Source: Bdellovibrio sp. (GTDB lineage: Bacteria; Bdellovibrionota; Bacteriovoracia; Bacteriovoracales; Bacteriovoracaceae). Taken from it: a stretch of 64,000 bases of DNA. Position 1 is the stretch's first letter, and each line of letters opens with the position of its first letter. The position numbers were made by a program, and so were the translations under genes. Where the stretch lies: assembly GCA_016187935.1 (NCBI GenBank), contig JACPIU010000026.1:310001-374000 (forward strand). Reading direction: 5' to 3'. The notes under the pieces were generated by a model that was given only the letters and a program-made list of their open reading frames with translations, was not told the origin of the DNA and ran no database searches. Below, in pieces: positions 51,879 to 62,724 of this stretch.

Positions 51879-52325
51879 ATGGATTTTAAAAAGATCGAAG
51901 AATTTATTCAGCTTGCTAAAAAAAATGATGTAACTAAGTTAACTTATGAAAATGATGGTCTTAGATTGTCTGTTAGCTTCGAGCGAAAGATAATTTCTGA
52001 ATCAGTTACAAATGTGGCACCAAGGGACCAGAATCCTGTTCCAACTCATGGTAAAGCTGCTGAGCCAAAGTTATTACGACCTGATTTAATAGAAATCAAG
52101 TCACCTTTTGTAGGGACTTTTTATCGCACTCCCTCACCTGGAAGTGACCCTTATGTCAAGGTTGGGGATACAATTCGTCCCGGGCAAGTTTTATGCATTG
52201 TCGAGGCAATGAAGATTATGAACGAAATTGAGTCAGAAGTTTCTGGAACTATTGAGGAGATTTGCACCGACAACGAGACCTATGTGGAATTTGGGCAAGT
52301 ATTATACCGAGTGAAAATAAAATAG
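51879..52325 (+). CDS. accB: biotin carboxyl carrier protein of acetyl-CoA carboxylase
   Basis: 148 residues. N-terminal helix (IEEFIQLAKKNDVTKLTYEN), a linker, and the biotinyl domain with EAMKIMNEI (biotin-accepting Lys112). Upstream of accC by 38 bases. Confidence 0.97.
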   Translation: MDFKKIEEFIQLAKKNDVTKLTYENDGLRLSVSFERKIISESVTNVAPRDQNPVPTHGKAAEPKLLRPDLIEIKSPFVGTFYRTPSPGSDPYVKVGDTIRPGQVLCIVEAMKIMNEIESEVSGTIEEICTDNETYVEFGQVLYRVKIK

Positions 52326-52363
52326 AAATCATGCTCGAAGAATGGCCCAGGAGCAACGGCTAA

Positions 52364-53722
52364 ATGGAAGAAGAAACAATTCGTTTCAAAAAAATTCTTA
52401 TAGCGAATAGAGGTGAGATCGCGATACGCATTCTGCGAACATGTAGAGAATTGGGTATTGCGACAGTGAGCGTTCATTCTACAGCTGATGAAAGTTCATT
52501 GCATGTTAAATTGGCCGATGAATCAGTATGCATTGGGCCTGAGAAATCAATACATTCCTATTTAAATATGAGTTCTATTCTATCGGCTGCTGAAATTACT
52601 GGTGCAGATGCGGTTCATCCAGGATTTGGTTTCCTGTCTGAAAATCTTCAATTTGCACGTCTATGTGGTGAATGGAACATCAATTTTATTGGCCCATCAG
52701 TAAGCGCAATAGAGCAAATGGGTGATAAAATTCGATCAAAGGAACTTGCTTCCGCTGCAGGTTTACCCATTCTTACACCCGTTCTTGTGAAAAATCGTAC
52801 TAATGATGAAATTGTTTCTGCCGTAAAAGAAATGGGTTTTCCGGTTTTGATCAAATCTTCCGCAGGTGGTGGCGGGAAAGGTATGAAGCGGATTGATAAT
52901 TTTGATGAACTCGGTCCATCACTTGAAAGACTAGCATCCGAAGCCAAAGCAAGTTTTGGCGATGACACTCTTTTTATTGAGAAATATATTGAACGTCCGA
53001 GACATATAGAAGTTCAAATTTTATCAGATAAATACGGGAACACCCTCCACTTGGGCGAGAGAGATTGCACCATACAACGTCGATTTCAAAAACTGATTGA
53101 GGAATCACCTTGTGCTGTCATAGATGAAAAAACAAGGCGAGCAATTTGCGATGCAGCAGTTAATCTTGCTAAGTTTGTTAAATATGATTCAGTGGGGACA
53201 GTTGAATTTTTATATGACCAAGATACTAAAAAATTCTATTTTATGGAGATGAACACCAGAATTCAGGTCGAGCACCCCGTGACGGAAATGAGAACTGGTC
53301 TTGATCTTATTGCTCAACAAATTAAAGTCGCTCAAGGAGAAAAGCTGGAGATATATCAGGATGATATTATTTTCAGCGGACATTCCATGGAATGCCGAAT
53401 TAACGCAGAAGATTTTGAAACAGGCAGACCATCTCCTGGAAAAATAATCTACTATTACAGGCCCGCTGGAATAGGCGTTCGGGTCGACGACTTCATATAC
53501 TCAGGCTATTCTGTTCCGCCCTTCTATGATTCTATGTGTGCTAAGATTATTACGCATGCTCAAACCCGTGAAGATTGCATATGCCGGATGAAGCGCGCCC
53601 TCAGCGAAATCGTCATCGACGGGATCAAAACAAATATCAATCTCCATAAGAAGATACTCCAGCATTCCGAGTTTATAGGAAATAATTACTCAACTAATTT
53701 TTTATCTAAAAATTCCCTATAA
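52364..53722 (+). CDS. accC: biotin carboxylase of acetyl-CoA carboxylase
   Basis: 452 residues, normal length. ATP-grasp fold: KILIANRGEIAIRILRTCREL at the N-terminus, glycine-rich KSSAGGGGKGMK (about 165-176), ERDCTIQRRFQKLIEESP and MEMNTRIQVEHPVTE. It carboxylates biotin on AccB in the first step of fatty acid synthesis. Confidence 0.97.
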   Translation: MEEETIRFKKILIANRGEIAIRILRTCRELGIATVSVHSTADESSLHVKLADESVCIGPEKSIHSYLNMSSILSAAEITGADAVHPGFGFLSENLQFARLCGEWNINFIGPSVSAIEQMGDKIRSKELASAAGLPILTPVLVKNRTNDEIVSAVKEMGFPVLIKSSAGGGGKGMKRIDNFDELGPSLERLASEAKASFGDDTLFIEKYIERPRHIEVQILSDKYGNTLHLGERDCTIQRRFQKLIEESPCAVIDEKTRRAICDAAVNLAKFVKYDSVGTVEFLYDQDTKKFYFMEMNTRIQVEHPVTEMRTGLDLIAQQIKVAQGEKLEIYQDDIIFSGHSMECRINAEDFETGRPSPGKIIYYYRPAGIGVRVDDFIYSGYSVPPFYDSMCAKIITHAQTREDCICRMKRALSEIVIDGIKTNINLHKKILQHSEFIGNNYSTNFLSKNSL

Positions 53723-53751
53723 TTTCAAGTAAATATACTTTTTCCTGGGAA

Positions 53752-55254
53752 TTGGAAATGGACCAACTTCGGGCGATTCGTCTGCATGTTAATTTGCTTG
53801 AATTTGAAAGTGCCTTTGCTGGAATTTGTGAAATTCTTAAGGCCGAAAAAAATTTTACGAAATCAGAAATTTCCGAAATTGTCGAAGTTTATTTCAAAAT
53901 TCCAAAAGACCTAAAAGTGACTCATCGTGAGCAAATAAAAAAAATATTGAAGATTTTCTTTAAATTCCAAGCCAGTACTTTAAATTTTGTAGATAAAAAA
54001 AGAATTTTGCATGAATTCAAAAGTCTGAATCGACACGATATTTGGTATGCGCAGGAGTATATCGAAGTATGTTTGGCACTCGGAGAAGTAGAAGTTGCAC
54101 GAGAACAGTTCCATGAAATAGTTGATAGAGCATTTTCGTTCAAGAGGATTGGCCTAATTGAGAATTTGTGCAAGAAATTTCATGAGTTAATTGATGAGAG
54201 TGAGCAACATCGAATAATGCTGATGTGTGCTTGTATGCGGCATGACAAAACCCTGGTTGAACAAATGTACAAACAGACATTTACTAGCAATGAGAAAAGA
54301 ATCATATTCAGAAAAGTCATTGAGGAAAGTAGTGAAGCTGCAATAATTACACCAGAAGGATTAGAAATTTCGAACTTAAAGCAGCAGATAAGTAAAAAGA
54401 TCACATTAGATGCTAGAAAAAAAATCGTCAATAAATTGTATGAATTTCTGGCGATGGGGAATAGTAAGCATGAAATTCTTCTTCTATGTGCGGAATATTT
54501 TATTAAAGTGAAAAGAAAAAAAGTGGCACAACAGATAATTGATTTTGCGAATATCTGCTTATCGAATGATTCGAGCTTCGAACCTCGCATCAAAGAGATG
54601 CAAGAGAAAATAAAAAAAGAAAAGGAAGATAAGGAATTTCAACTTGAAAAAGATGAAATTTTTGACCTGGCAGAAGACTTATTTTCAGGAGATTTGGACG
54701 TTTTGTTTGAGGGTGAAAAGAAACACGCTTACACTTTGGATATGAGTCTGATGGAGCGTGATGCGTATCTAATCAGAAAGGGATTAGTTGCTATTGATGA
54801 AATCGCAAATAAAGAGCTAAAAAAATTTCCTGCAGAATCTGAAAATTCAAATCGAAAACTTGAAAAAAGCCTAGTGAATGCCTTTATGGATATTGATTTG
54901 CCAGTAAAGCTTGAACTCTATAGAGATCTGGTTAGTGCGCTCATAATGTTTGAAATGCTCGACCCTGCTCTTAAGCTATGTGAAGAACTCATGCCAGATT
55001 TGTCTGGGATAGAAAATAGAATCTCGATTACATATTTAATCGTGATGATTTATTTCAAAAAAGAAAATTACAATAGAGTCATAGAACTCTGCAATAGCAC
55101 GATTGCTTCTTTGCCACTTTCGGCCTCAGACAAAATCGCTTTCTTAAGATTAATGGCAGCAAGTTTTCAAAAGAAAGGCGAAATTAAAAATTCTATTGGT
55201 GTGAATAAATTAATTGATCAGATTATCAGTGCATCGAACGAGGTACATGAGTGA
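53752..55254 (+). CDS. large helical-repeat protein of unknown function
   Basis: 500 residues, almost all helical, with repeat-like helices (LRLMAASFQKKGE, YRDLVSALIMFEMLDPALKLCEELM) suggestive of TPR. It lacks a signal peptide and is Lys/Glu-rich in the middle (KEKEDKEFQLEKDEIFDLAED). The stop overlaps the start of the TamB-like gene. The function is unknown; position suggests a link to the envelope-assembly genes that follow. Confidence 0.7.
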   Translation: MEMDQLRAIRLHVNLLEFESAFAGICEILKAEKNFTKSEISEIVEVYFKIPKDLKVTHREQIKKILKIFFKFQASTLNFVDKKRILHEFKSLNRHDIWYAQEYIEVCLALGEVEVAREQFHEIVDRAFSFKRIGLIENLCKKFHELIDESEQHRIMLMCACMRHDKTLVEQMYKQTFTSNEKRIIFRKVIEESSEAAIITPEGLEISNLKQQISKKITLDARKKIVNKLYEFLAMGNSKHEILLLCAEYFIKVKRKKVAQQIIDFANICLSNDSSFEPRIKEMQEKIKKEKEDKEFQLEKDEIFDLAEDLFSGDLDVLFEGEKKHAYTLDMSLMERDAYLIRKGLVAIDEIANKELKKFPAESENSNRKLEKSLVNAFMDIDLPVKLELYRDLVSALIMFEMLDPALKLCEELMPDLSGIENRISITYLIVMIYFKKENYNRVIELCNSTIASLPLSASDKIAFLRLMAASFQKKGEIKNSIGVNKLIDQIISASNEVHE

Positions 55255-58200
55255 TTAAAGTTAACAAAATTTTAATCATATTTTTTAGTAGTATCTTTGT
55301 TATTATTTTCGCATTATTTCAGTTCATTGAAACCAAAACCTTTACTAATTATTTATTGAATCCGATTTTAAAGAAAATCACACGTCCGCTTGATATCCAA
55401 ATTTCTGTGGCAAGCGTTGATTTGCAATTTTTTCCACCGGCGACATATTTTGAAAAAGTCGAAATTGAAAAAAAAGATATTTTTAAACTGACACTTGATC
55501 AGGCAGGTGCCGTCTTTAGCCTAAGTAATTTAATGAAGAATGATTTCAATTTGCATTCACTTAAACTTTACGGTGGTATATTGAAAGTCAAAGACGTGCA
55601 GCGCAAAAAAGCAGAATGGACGCTGGATGATATCCGATTCCTTGGAAAAGCGCATCATGATATTTTGAAATTTTGGAATCAGTTTAAGTTAGGAGAAATT
55701 GAAATATCTAAAATAATTGTGCGTACAAATTCCCAATCAGGGATGATTCATTCTGCAATATTGAGAATAGATGAGTCAAAAATCGGATTGATTTTTGAAG
55801 CAGTCGATTTAACCTTCAATGAACATCACTTGGACGGTGTTCGCGCCGATTTAGCGCTTTATGCTGAAAAACTGGAGATTGCATCATTGAAAATAGAAAA
55901 TGATTTCAATTATTTTGCATATAATGGCAAAGTTGGCATTGAGAATACTTCTATCGAAGGGCATATTGATTTCTCAGGTGCCTTATCTCAGATTTCAGAG
56001 CAGTTGCCTGCAATCAAAGAAATGAACGAGATGCAAGGAAACCTCAAAACATCTTTTCTCTTTGAATTGTCGAAGGAGCAGAAAAAAATATCAAATGGGG
56101 AAATAGAATTAACAGATGTCAAATTCCGCTCGAAGGATTTTAAGCGAATAGCTTTTGGATTTGCCGTAATTGATCAGAATATTCATATTAAAAAACTGAA
56201 TTTACAGGACCAAACAGGGGATATTAGCTTTGAGAAAGAAATTAAAGTTTTTAATGTTGAAAGAAAGAGAATTATTCCATTTGTAAGTGAACTAAGAATT
56301 CATAATTTTAATCTGAATTCTATCCTTCCCTTAATTCAGCCAAATCTGGACAGAATGTTTGCACGAATTGATATGACAGCTGTGGTTGGTATTGATAATC
56401 AAGAGCGGATATTTTTAAGAGCAAAACCTGGTGGAAAAGTCAGAGATTTTGTACTCAAGGGAACCAGTGGAAAGAAAATTCTTGCAATTCCCAATTTTGA
56501 CTTTGGTGCTTTTTTGTTGTCAATTCATCAAGGCCCCTTGCTGCATTTCAATTACGATCTGGTCTTTAAGACAGGAAATATCAAAGGAAATGGATATATT
56601 GATGCAAAGTCCCTCAATTTCGATGCCAGTGTTTCAAATTTTGAATTACGTGAATTTGGTCCAATTTCAGATGTTGAGATTACTGGAAAAGCAAATTTAA
56701 TTCTTAAGATCTCTGGCCTGATAGAAAAAGTTGCGATTAATTTTATTGGAAAAGCTGATGAATTTGGAGTTGTTGGGCTAAAGTTAGGCTTACTTGATTT
56801 GAACTTGAGACTTGATTTGGATAATCCGCGACTTCGCATTAATCAAGCTGTCGGTAAATATAAGGCAACCCTGTATAATGGAAGCGGTATGCTTGACTTC
56901 ACCAAGAATGGAGGGCCGGCTTTAAAGATCAATCTTCTAGATGGCAGGATTGAGGATATTGTTGAAATGTGTTTTACAGACCTAGCCATTGCAAAAACAC
57001 TACAAAGGAGTGCAAGAGGTAATCTAAAGGGGCATATTGAGATTGGGGGAACTTTCAGTGCAACAGGATTAAATGTCTCCGGAAACGTGAACATACCTCG
57101 CCTTTATATCTATGAGGAATGGTTTGAAAAAGGTGAAGCCAGTTTTAATTATTCAAACAAGACATTGCAAATAAAGAAAACAAAATTAAAAAAAGGTAAC
57201 GGCATTTTAAGAATCTCATTCATGTATGATACTAATACGAGCTACATGGAGTATGATGCCACCGTTGAAGGTGTCATGTTAGATGATTTTTATTATTATC
57301 GATTATTAAATCTAGGTCTCCAAGGTGAACTTTCAGTAGATCTTTTTGGAAGTGGAATCCTTGAAGACTTATCAACTAAAAATATTATTAAAATAAGTAA
57401 ATCAAAGATTAAAGACAAATATTTACGAGATTCCGTTTTGAAGATTTATAACAACGGAGTTGATGTCTTTGTAGATGCAGTTTTGGGAGGAGATCTTTTT
57501 ACGTTTGCGAGCTATGTGAATTTAAAAGGGATGGTCAATAAAAATTCAAACTATGCTTTTAAAATCAAAACTGATGACATAAAAAATTTTCTTGGCCTGA
57601 TCAGTGTTCATAATATCGATAGAAAGGATATCGATGGAAAAGTTGATATTGAAGGAAAAGGATCTTTCAATATTAATGATTGGCGAAACATGGATGCTGA
57701 GTTAGCTGTGAACGGTTTTATCTTACAGCAAGGTAAAATTTATTTGAAGGCCGCAGAAAATTCCCACATACAAATCATAAAGGGTTTAATTAGATCATGG
57801 AGCGTTGAGTTTACTGGTGCTCCATATTATTTGAAATCCCACGCATTGGGATCGTTGAAGTCGGGATTTAAAATTACGCAAGCATTTAATTTACCTTTTC
57901 AACTTATAGAATTGCTTACTCCAAAAGTTTCTTTTTCGAAGGGAAATATGAAAGGCTTGTCAGTTGCAAAGATCATTGACGACAAATTTTTATATTCTTT
58001 TGATTTAGATGGCACTGATATTGGTATTCGGACAGCTTTTACACCTCTGGCCGTCGATGATGGAAAATTTAGTGTCAACGTTTCGGGAAATGAAATTTTA
58101 ATTGAAAAATTCGAGGGTTCGCTAGGCAAGGGTCGGCTACGCGGCAATGGGAAAATAAAGATTCATTTTCCCTTCCCTGAAGTTGAACTGTATTTGGATT

Positions 58201-59243
58201 TTAGCAAAACCTTGATACCTTTTTTCAAGCAATCGTCCTTAGTTTTTTCAGGAAATTCAAACATCCAAGGTGTAAAACCTCCGTACAGGATAAAAGCCAA
58301 TGTGTACTTGGTGAGAGGAGAAATTAAGGATGATTTGAATTTTATCCGTGAAACCATTACACGTGGAGGCAGTAGCTATAAATTGACTGGCGCTGAGAGA
58401 ATCGGACAACAATCACTGGTAGATTACAATGTTAACTTGAGCTTTCTTTCACCGCTCGTGTTGCGCAATCAATTAATGGAATTTTACGTAATGGGTAATT
58501 CAAATATTTGGGGGTCAGAATTTACAATAAATATGCAATCAAAAATCGACATCGTGCCAGGTCAAAGTAAGGTCTTTTTTAAAGGCCATGAGTTTGTCAT
58601 TAGTAAGGGAACTATCGAATTTGATAAAGTTAACGGAGTAAAGAACCCATTAATTAATATTCGTGGGAGTACACGTATTTCTGGTTATAATATTATTTTC
58701 GATGGTAGCGGATTTTTGGATAATCTGACTGTGAATTTTCATTCAGAGCCTATGCTTGCACAGGAGGACATTCTATCACTTTTAACGATTGGGGTTACAA
58801 GCCAAGTATCTAAAAACCTACAGTCAAGTGACTTGGAAGCGGTGACATCTATGAGTTTGGGTAGTATTTTAATGGATCAGTTTGGGGTAAGTGAAAATCT
58901 AAATAAATCCGTAGGTGTGAAACTATCTGTCTTGCCCGAGCTTGGCCAAGACGACATTAATCCGATGCAGGGCCGTGCAGGTACTGCGGAGCCAGGAGCA
59001 AGTAAAATGAAAAGCGCCACAAAAATAAAAATACAAAAGAAAGTGAAGGAATTTGATTTGTCGTTTAGTTCGACTTTTGGCGGCTCACTTCAGCAAAAGC
59101 AGGAAATGAATATTAATTATAATTTAAGGCCGGATGTTTCTGTGCAAGGTGTTTATGAAATGTATTCCACGGATTCAACAAATAACAGAACCTCCCCAGA
59201 CTCTGCAGGAGTGGATTTAATTTGGAAAAAAACCTTTAAATGA
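55251..59243 (+). CDS. TamB-like translocation and assembly module protein
   Basis: 1330 residues starting with GTG. An N-terminal signal anchor (ILIIFFSSIFVIIFALF) is followed by over 1200 residues of repeating beta-strands as in AsmA/TamB/YhdP bridge proteins. The C-terminal part (about 1090-1200) is DUF490-like: KVFFKGHEFVISKGTIEFDK, NIIFDGSGFLDNLTVNF and EDILSLLTIGVTSQ. TamB spans the periplasm and works with an Omp85 protein, in lipid or outer-membrane protein transport. The overlapping gene downstream is such an Omp85 protein. Confidence 0.88.
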   Translation: MIKVNKILIIFFSSIFVIIFALFQFIETKTFTNYLLNPILKKITRPLDIQISVASVDLQFFPPATYFEKVEIEKKDIFKLTLDQAGAVFSLSNLMKNDFNLHSLKLYGGILKVKDVQRKKAEWTLDDIRFLGKAHHDILKFWNQFKLGEIEISKIIVRTNSQSGMIHSAILRIDESKIGLIFEAVDLTFNEHHLDGVRADLALYAEKLEIASLKIENDFNYFAYNGKVGIENTSIEGHIDFSGALSQISEQLPAIKEMNEMQGNLKTSFLFELSKEQKKISNGEIELTDVKFRSKDFKRIAFGFAVIDQNIHIKKLNLQDQTGDISFEKEIKVFNVERKRIIPFVSELRIHNFNLNSILPLIQPNLDRMFARIDMTAVVGIDNQERIFLRAKPGGKVRDFVLKGTSGKKILAIPNFDFGAFLLSIHQGPLLHFNYDLVFKTGNIKGNGYIDAKSLNFDASVSNFELREFGPISDVEITGKANLILKISGLIEKVAINFIGKADEFGVVGLKLGLLDLNLRLDLDNPRLRINQAVGKYKATLYNGSGMLDFTKNGGPALKINLLDGRIEDIVEMCFTDLAIAKTLQRSARGNLKGHIEIGGTFSATGLNVSGNVNIPRLYIYEEWFEKGEASFNYSNKTLQIKKTKLKKGNGILRISFMYDTNTSYMEYDATVEGVMLDDFYYYRLLNLGLQGELSVDLFGSGILEDLSTKNIIKISKSKIKDKYLRDSVLKIYNNGVDVFVDAVLGGDLFTFASYVNLKGMVNKNSNYAFKIKTDDIKNFLGLISVHNIDRKDIDGKVDIEGKGSFNINDWRNMDAELAVNGFILQQGKIYLKAAENSHIQIIKGLIRSWSVEFTGAPYYLKSHALGSLKSGFKITQAFNLPFQLIELLTPKVSFSKGNMKGLSVAKIIDDKFLYSFDLDGTDIGIRTAFTPLAVDDGKFSVNVSGNEILIEKFEGSLGKGRLRGNGKIKIHFPFPEVELYLDFSKTLIPFFKQSSLVFSGNSNIQGVKPPYRIKANVYLVRGEIKDDLNFIRETITRGGSSYKLTGAERIGQQSLVDYNVNLSFLSPLVLRNQLMEFYVMGNSNIWGSEFTINMQSKIDIVPGQSKVFFKGHEFVISKGTIEFDKVNGVKNPLINIRGSTRISGYNIIFDGSGFLDNLTVNFHSEPMLAQEDILSLLTIGVTSQVSKNLQSSDLEAVTSMSLGSILMDQFGVSENLNKSVGVKLSVLPELGQDDINPMQGRAGTAEPGASKMKSATKIKIQKKVKEFDLSFSSTFGGSLQQKQEMNINYNLRPDVSVQGVYEMYSTDSTNNRTSPDSAGVDLIWKKTFK

Positions 59244-62116
59244 AATATTTACTTTCTATTCTTATATTTTGTTGCTTGATTTCTGACTTTGCATGGAGTT
59301 CGTTGGATAACATTATAAAAATTTCAAATGTAAAGATTGATTGCGAAGGGAATCATGAGCTTTGTAAACAGTTCCAGGAAAATTTCAAGATAAATCCTGA
59401 TAAAATGTTTACTGAAACTGGACTTTATAATTTTTTAGGAATTTCCTTTCAAGAAGGATTCATTAAAAATGCAAAATTTCAAATTATTAAAGAGCAGGAT
59501 ATTTATCGCATCAGAATTATTCTTCAAACAAAAATTAAATTGAAGAACATAGAATACAAAATTTTACATAACTCAAAGCCAGTGGAATTCACACCTCAAG
59601 GGTTTTCACATATTGAATATTTTGAAGATTTAAACTTGGATGATTTGAGCCAGAGCATATTGGACGATCTTGAATCAAGGGGAATGATTGCTGATGAGGT
59701 TGAAGTTGATACAGATAATTTATTTAACGACGGCAATATTAAAATTTTTGTTAATGTTCGTGATATTCTTTATGTTAATGCTATGGAGTACATTGCGCCT
59801 GGAAGTTATCTTCCTTTTTTGCGCGAAAAGTTTCAGCGTTTTGTCGGTAAACAGTGGAATAAAGTAGATTTTGAAATTGCGCTTGATAATTTTTCGCGTG
59901 ATTTGTTTTATGAGGGATATTTTTTTTCCGAGGTTAAATACACTGCTGATGTGACAGATAAAAAGTATTTAAAAATAAAACTGAATTTAATGCTTGGCGT
60001 GCGTTACAATATAGCTCCAAATGGAAATAAAATATTTTCTCGCAATGAGATTCTATCATTTATCCATAATTTTATTAGGAACAGGAGTGGATTATTTGAT
60101 GCCGAGCAAATTAAAAATGAGCTTTTGCTCAAATATCAAGAGCGTGGTCTTTACGGAACCTCGATTGTTATTCGTACACAAAACGGCAAAGATCGCCTTG
60201 GTCAACAATTGCAGGTGTATTATTTTGACATCCATGAGGGGCATAAAGTTGAAGTTGTAAATTATGAATTTGCTGGAATCACTTTTTTCAGTAAGGAACG
60301 GATACTTTCTTGGTTAAAAAAATTAAATTCATCTCTTGTCGATAGAGGGTACCTTGATGAGACGGCTCATTATAAGTTTTCTCAGGTGATTAAAAATGAG
60401 TATTTAAAAAACGGGTTTTTTGATATTGAGATACATGGACCATTCTTTGAATTTGCACAAGCAAATACTGCCGGTATCGTTTATAAACTTCATGAGGGAA
60501 AGCAATATTATGTCAGAAGTATCAAGATACAGGGCCTTGATGCTAAGAATCAGCAAGAGATATTGGCACAAATGCATAATACTGTTGGTGGTGTCACTAA
60601 TTTTCTTGAGTTGGATGCAGATGTCAGGCGTGTCGTTTCTTCATTGAACATTAACGGTTATATCTTTGCATTTCTTAAAAATCAAAACGATCCTGATTTA
60701 TTGAGAATTGATGTAAATAATTCTTTTGTTGACTTCAATTTTGATTTTGAGTTGGGAAAAAAAGTTTTTTATGAAGATTACAAGATAATCGGTAATAACA
60801 AAACTAAACCTGAAGTCATTTCCCGCGAAATTGATCTCGCTCATAAACAGCTAATTACACCTGCCCTTCTCAAGGATTTGACTGATAAATTACTAGCACT
60901 TGGACTATTTAGCGCGGTCACAATTACTCCAATAATTACTACGGATTTAGGAGAAGATGCAGCTTCAGCTACTCTTTTGATTAGTGTTCAAGAAAAAGAT
61001 TCTATTCAAGTTAAAATTGCGCCGGGATTCAGAACGGATTTAGGTCTTAAAACATCGGCAACTTTAAACTTTGATAACCTCTTTGGCAGTAATAAATCTT
61101 TGGGCATCAATGCCCAAGCTAATAGGCGTTTTGATTTGAGCGGGTTAGATTCACGTAGGCGAAGTGAGAGTAAGAATTTCATCGAATGGGCCACAAGTGT
61201 TGATTATGCTCATCCATATTTATTTAATACGAAATTTAAATTTGATGCTTCGTCTGCGGCATCTCGTAAGCGATTCTATGGCTTTGATGCCGAAATATTC
61301 GAGAACTCAGTACAGCTTTCTCGAGATATATATAGTTTTCTGAGTATTGGTGCGATGTACCAGCTTGAAGTAATTAATCAATATGATGCGAGTAAAGAAA
61401 TTGACTCCGGATATTTCCGCATTGGGAGCTTGAGTCCCTCAATAACTTTCGATTTTAGAGATAACGCACTTATACCACATAAAGGTTTTTTAACTTCGTT
61501 CACTTATGAAGTGGCCAATCCAGCACTCAATTCATTAGATCGGGAAGATATTGAAATTAATTATTACAAACTGATCTGGCGTAACAAAGTTTACTTGCCA
61601 ATAAATGATTCTGTCACTTTTGCTACGTCATTAGTGATGGGAATGGAAGAAAATTTAGCTAAAGAAATAAGGCACGACGCTTCTGGGAATGTGATCTTAA
61701 ATGCAAATGGCATTCCACAGACCAAAGGCTATATCCCAAGCATCAAAGTCTTTCGTTTAGATGGATTTGATACCGTTCGTGGCTATTCGGATACGGAAAT
61801 TAATCGTTTGCAAAGAGGGCCTGATATCAACGAAATGATTATTCAAGATCGGGCATATTTTTTAAATTTAAAATTGGAGCCACGCATATACATAGACGAT
61901 AGTATGATGTTGGGAGTTTTTCTTGATGCAGGGCGCGTCTATGTGCAAGAAATGGAACCAGAGGAATTGCGGTTTGGAGCGGGTACAAGTCTCAAACTAG
62001 TAACCCCGGTTGGGACCCTGGATTTTAACTACGGCATTAAATTGAAAAGGGGGCGAGATGTGAACAATAATAAAGAATCCTTTGGCCGTTTTCATATCTC
62101 TATAGGCTATTTCTAG
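59240..62116 (+). CDS. Omp85/TamA-like outer-membrane protein
   Basis: 958 residues, longer than TamA (about 580) and BamA (about 800). A signal peptide (YLLSILIFCCLISDFAWS) is followed by several POTRA-like modules up to about residue 590 and the C-terminal surface-antigen barrel. The barrel starts near SIQVKIAPGFRTDLG, has VRGYSD (the conserved VRGY motif) and ends with a terminal aromatic (HISIGYF). It overlaps the TamB-like gene by 4 bases, so it is best seen as the TamA partner with an enlarged POTRA array. Confidence 0.9.
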   Translation: MKYLLSILIFCCLISDFAWSSLDNIIKISNVKIDCEGNHELCKQFQENFKINPDKMFTETGLYNFLGISFQEGFIKNAKFQIIKEQDIYRIRIILQTKIKLKNIEYKILHNSKPVEFTPQGFSHIEYFEDLNLDDLSQSILDDLESRGMIADEVEVDTDNLFNDGNIKIFVNVRDILYVNAMEYIAPGSYLPFLREKFQRFVGKQWNKVDFEIALDNFSRDLFYEGYFFSEVKYTADVTDKKYLKIKLNLMLGVRYNIAPNGNKIFSRNEILSFIHNFIRNRSGLFDAEQIKNELLLKYQERGLYGTSIVIRTQNGKDRLGQQLQVYYFDIHEGHKVEVVNYEFAGITFFSKERILSWLKKLNSSLVDRGYLDETAHYKFSQVIKNEYLKNGFFDIEIHGPFFEFAQANTAGIVYKLHEGKQYYVRSIKIQGLDAKNQQEILAQMHNTVGGVTNFLELDADVRRVVSSLNINGYIFAFLKNQNDPDLLRIDVNNSFVDFNFDFELGKKVFYEDYKIIGNNKTKPEVISREIDLAHKQLITPALLKDLTDKLLALGLFSAVTITPIITTDLGEDAASATLLISVQEKDSIQVKIAPGFRTDLGLKTSATLNFDNLFGSNKSLGINAQANRRFDLSGLDSRRRSESKNFIEWATSVDYAHPYLFNTKFKFDASSAASRKRFYGFDAEIFENSVQLSRDIYSFLSIGAMYQLEVINQYDASKEIDSGYFRIGSLSPSITFDFRDNALIPHKGFLTSFTYEVANPALNSLDREDIEINYYKLIWRNKVYLPINDSVTFATSLVMGMEENLAKEIRHDASGNVILNANGIPQTKGYIPSIKVFRLDGFDTVRGYSDTEINRLQRGPDINEMIIQDRAYFLNLKLEPRIYIDDSMMLGVFLDAGRVYVQEMEPEELRFGAGTSLKLVTPVGTLDFNYGIKLKRGRDVNNNKESFGRFHISIGYF

Positions 62117-62156
62117 CCATGACGCTTTTTATAGAGGCAAGGCACTGAATATATTC

Positions 62157-62186
62157 TTGACTTCATGATGGGGGCCCCTATATAAG
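62157..62186 (+). promoter_or_regulatory. promoter of rplM-rpsI
   Basis: TTGACT at 62157-62162 and TATATA at 62179-62184 (16 bases apart) or TATAAG at 62181-62186 (18 bases). GGGGCCCC between them is a perfect palindrome. The leader of about 75 bases may carry the autoregulatory site usual for L13 operons. Confidence 0.6.
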
Positions 62187-62264
62187 AAGAAGCATTTCTC
62201 TCAGCTCTACCAATATTTAATTTGGTTTTGTGTTAATTTTACGATTGATTTGAGGAATTTTTTT

Positions 62265-62705
62265 ATGCGTAAGCAACAGAGATCGTTCATTCTTAAACCG
62301 GCCGATGCTGATAAAAAATGGTATGTAGTTGATGCTACTGACCAGGTTGTAGGGCGTTTTGCTTCAGAAATAGCTAAGGTTCTAAAAGGAAAAACAAATC
62401 CTAAGTACACACCCAATACAGATTCTGGTGATTACGTAATCATAATTAATGCCGAAAAAGTTAAATTCACTGGTAAAAAATGGGATAAGAAAAATTATTA
62501 CTGGCATACAAACCACATCGGCGGAATCAAGCAAAGAACAGCTCGAGAACAATTAGAAAAGCATCCAGAATTGATTCTTTACAATGCAATTTTTGGAATG
62601 TTGCCAAAAACATCTTTGGGCAGAAAGCAATTAACCAAGTTAAAAGTATTTACTGGACCTTCACATAACTTAGAAGCGCAAAAACCGGCTGAACTTAAAT
62701 TTTAA
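62265..62705 (+). CDS. rplM: 50S ribosomal protein L13
   Basis: 146 residues from the ATG at 62265, the normal family start. A TTG at 62250 adds five residues and is less likely, although AGGAATTTTTTT before the ATG is a poor ribosome site. Motifs: KWYVVDATDQVVGRFASEIA, YTPNTDSGDYVIIINAEKV and FGMLPKTSLGRKQLTKLKVF. Followed 19 bases later by rpsI. Confidence 0.97.
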   Translation: MRKQQRSFILKPADADKKWYVVDATDQVVGRFASEIAKVLKGKTNPKYTPNTDSGDYVIIINAEKVKFTGKKWDKKNYYWHTNHIGGIKQRTAREQLEKHPELILYNAIFGMLPKTSLGRKQLTKLKVFTGPSHNLEAQKPAELKF

Positions 62706-62724
62706 TATTTCATAGGGAAAAAGT

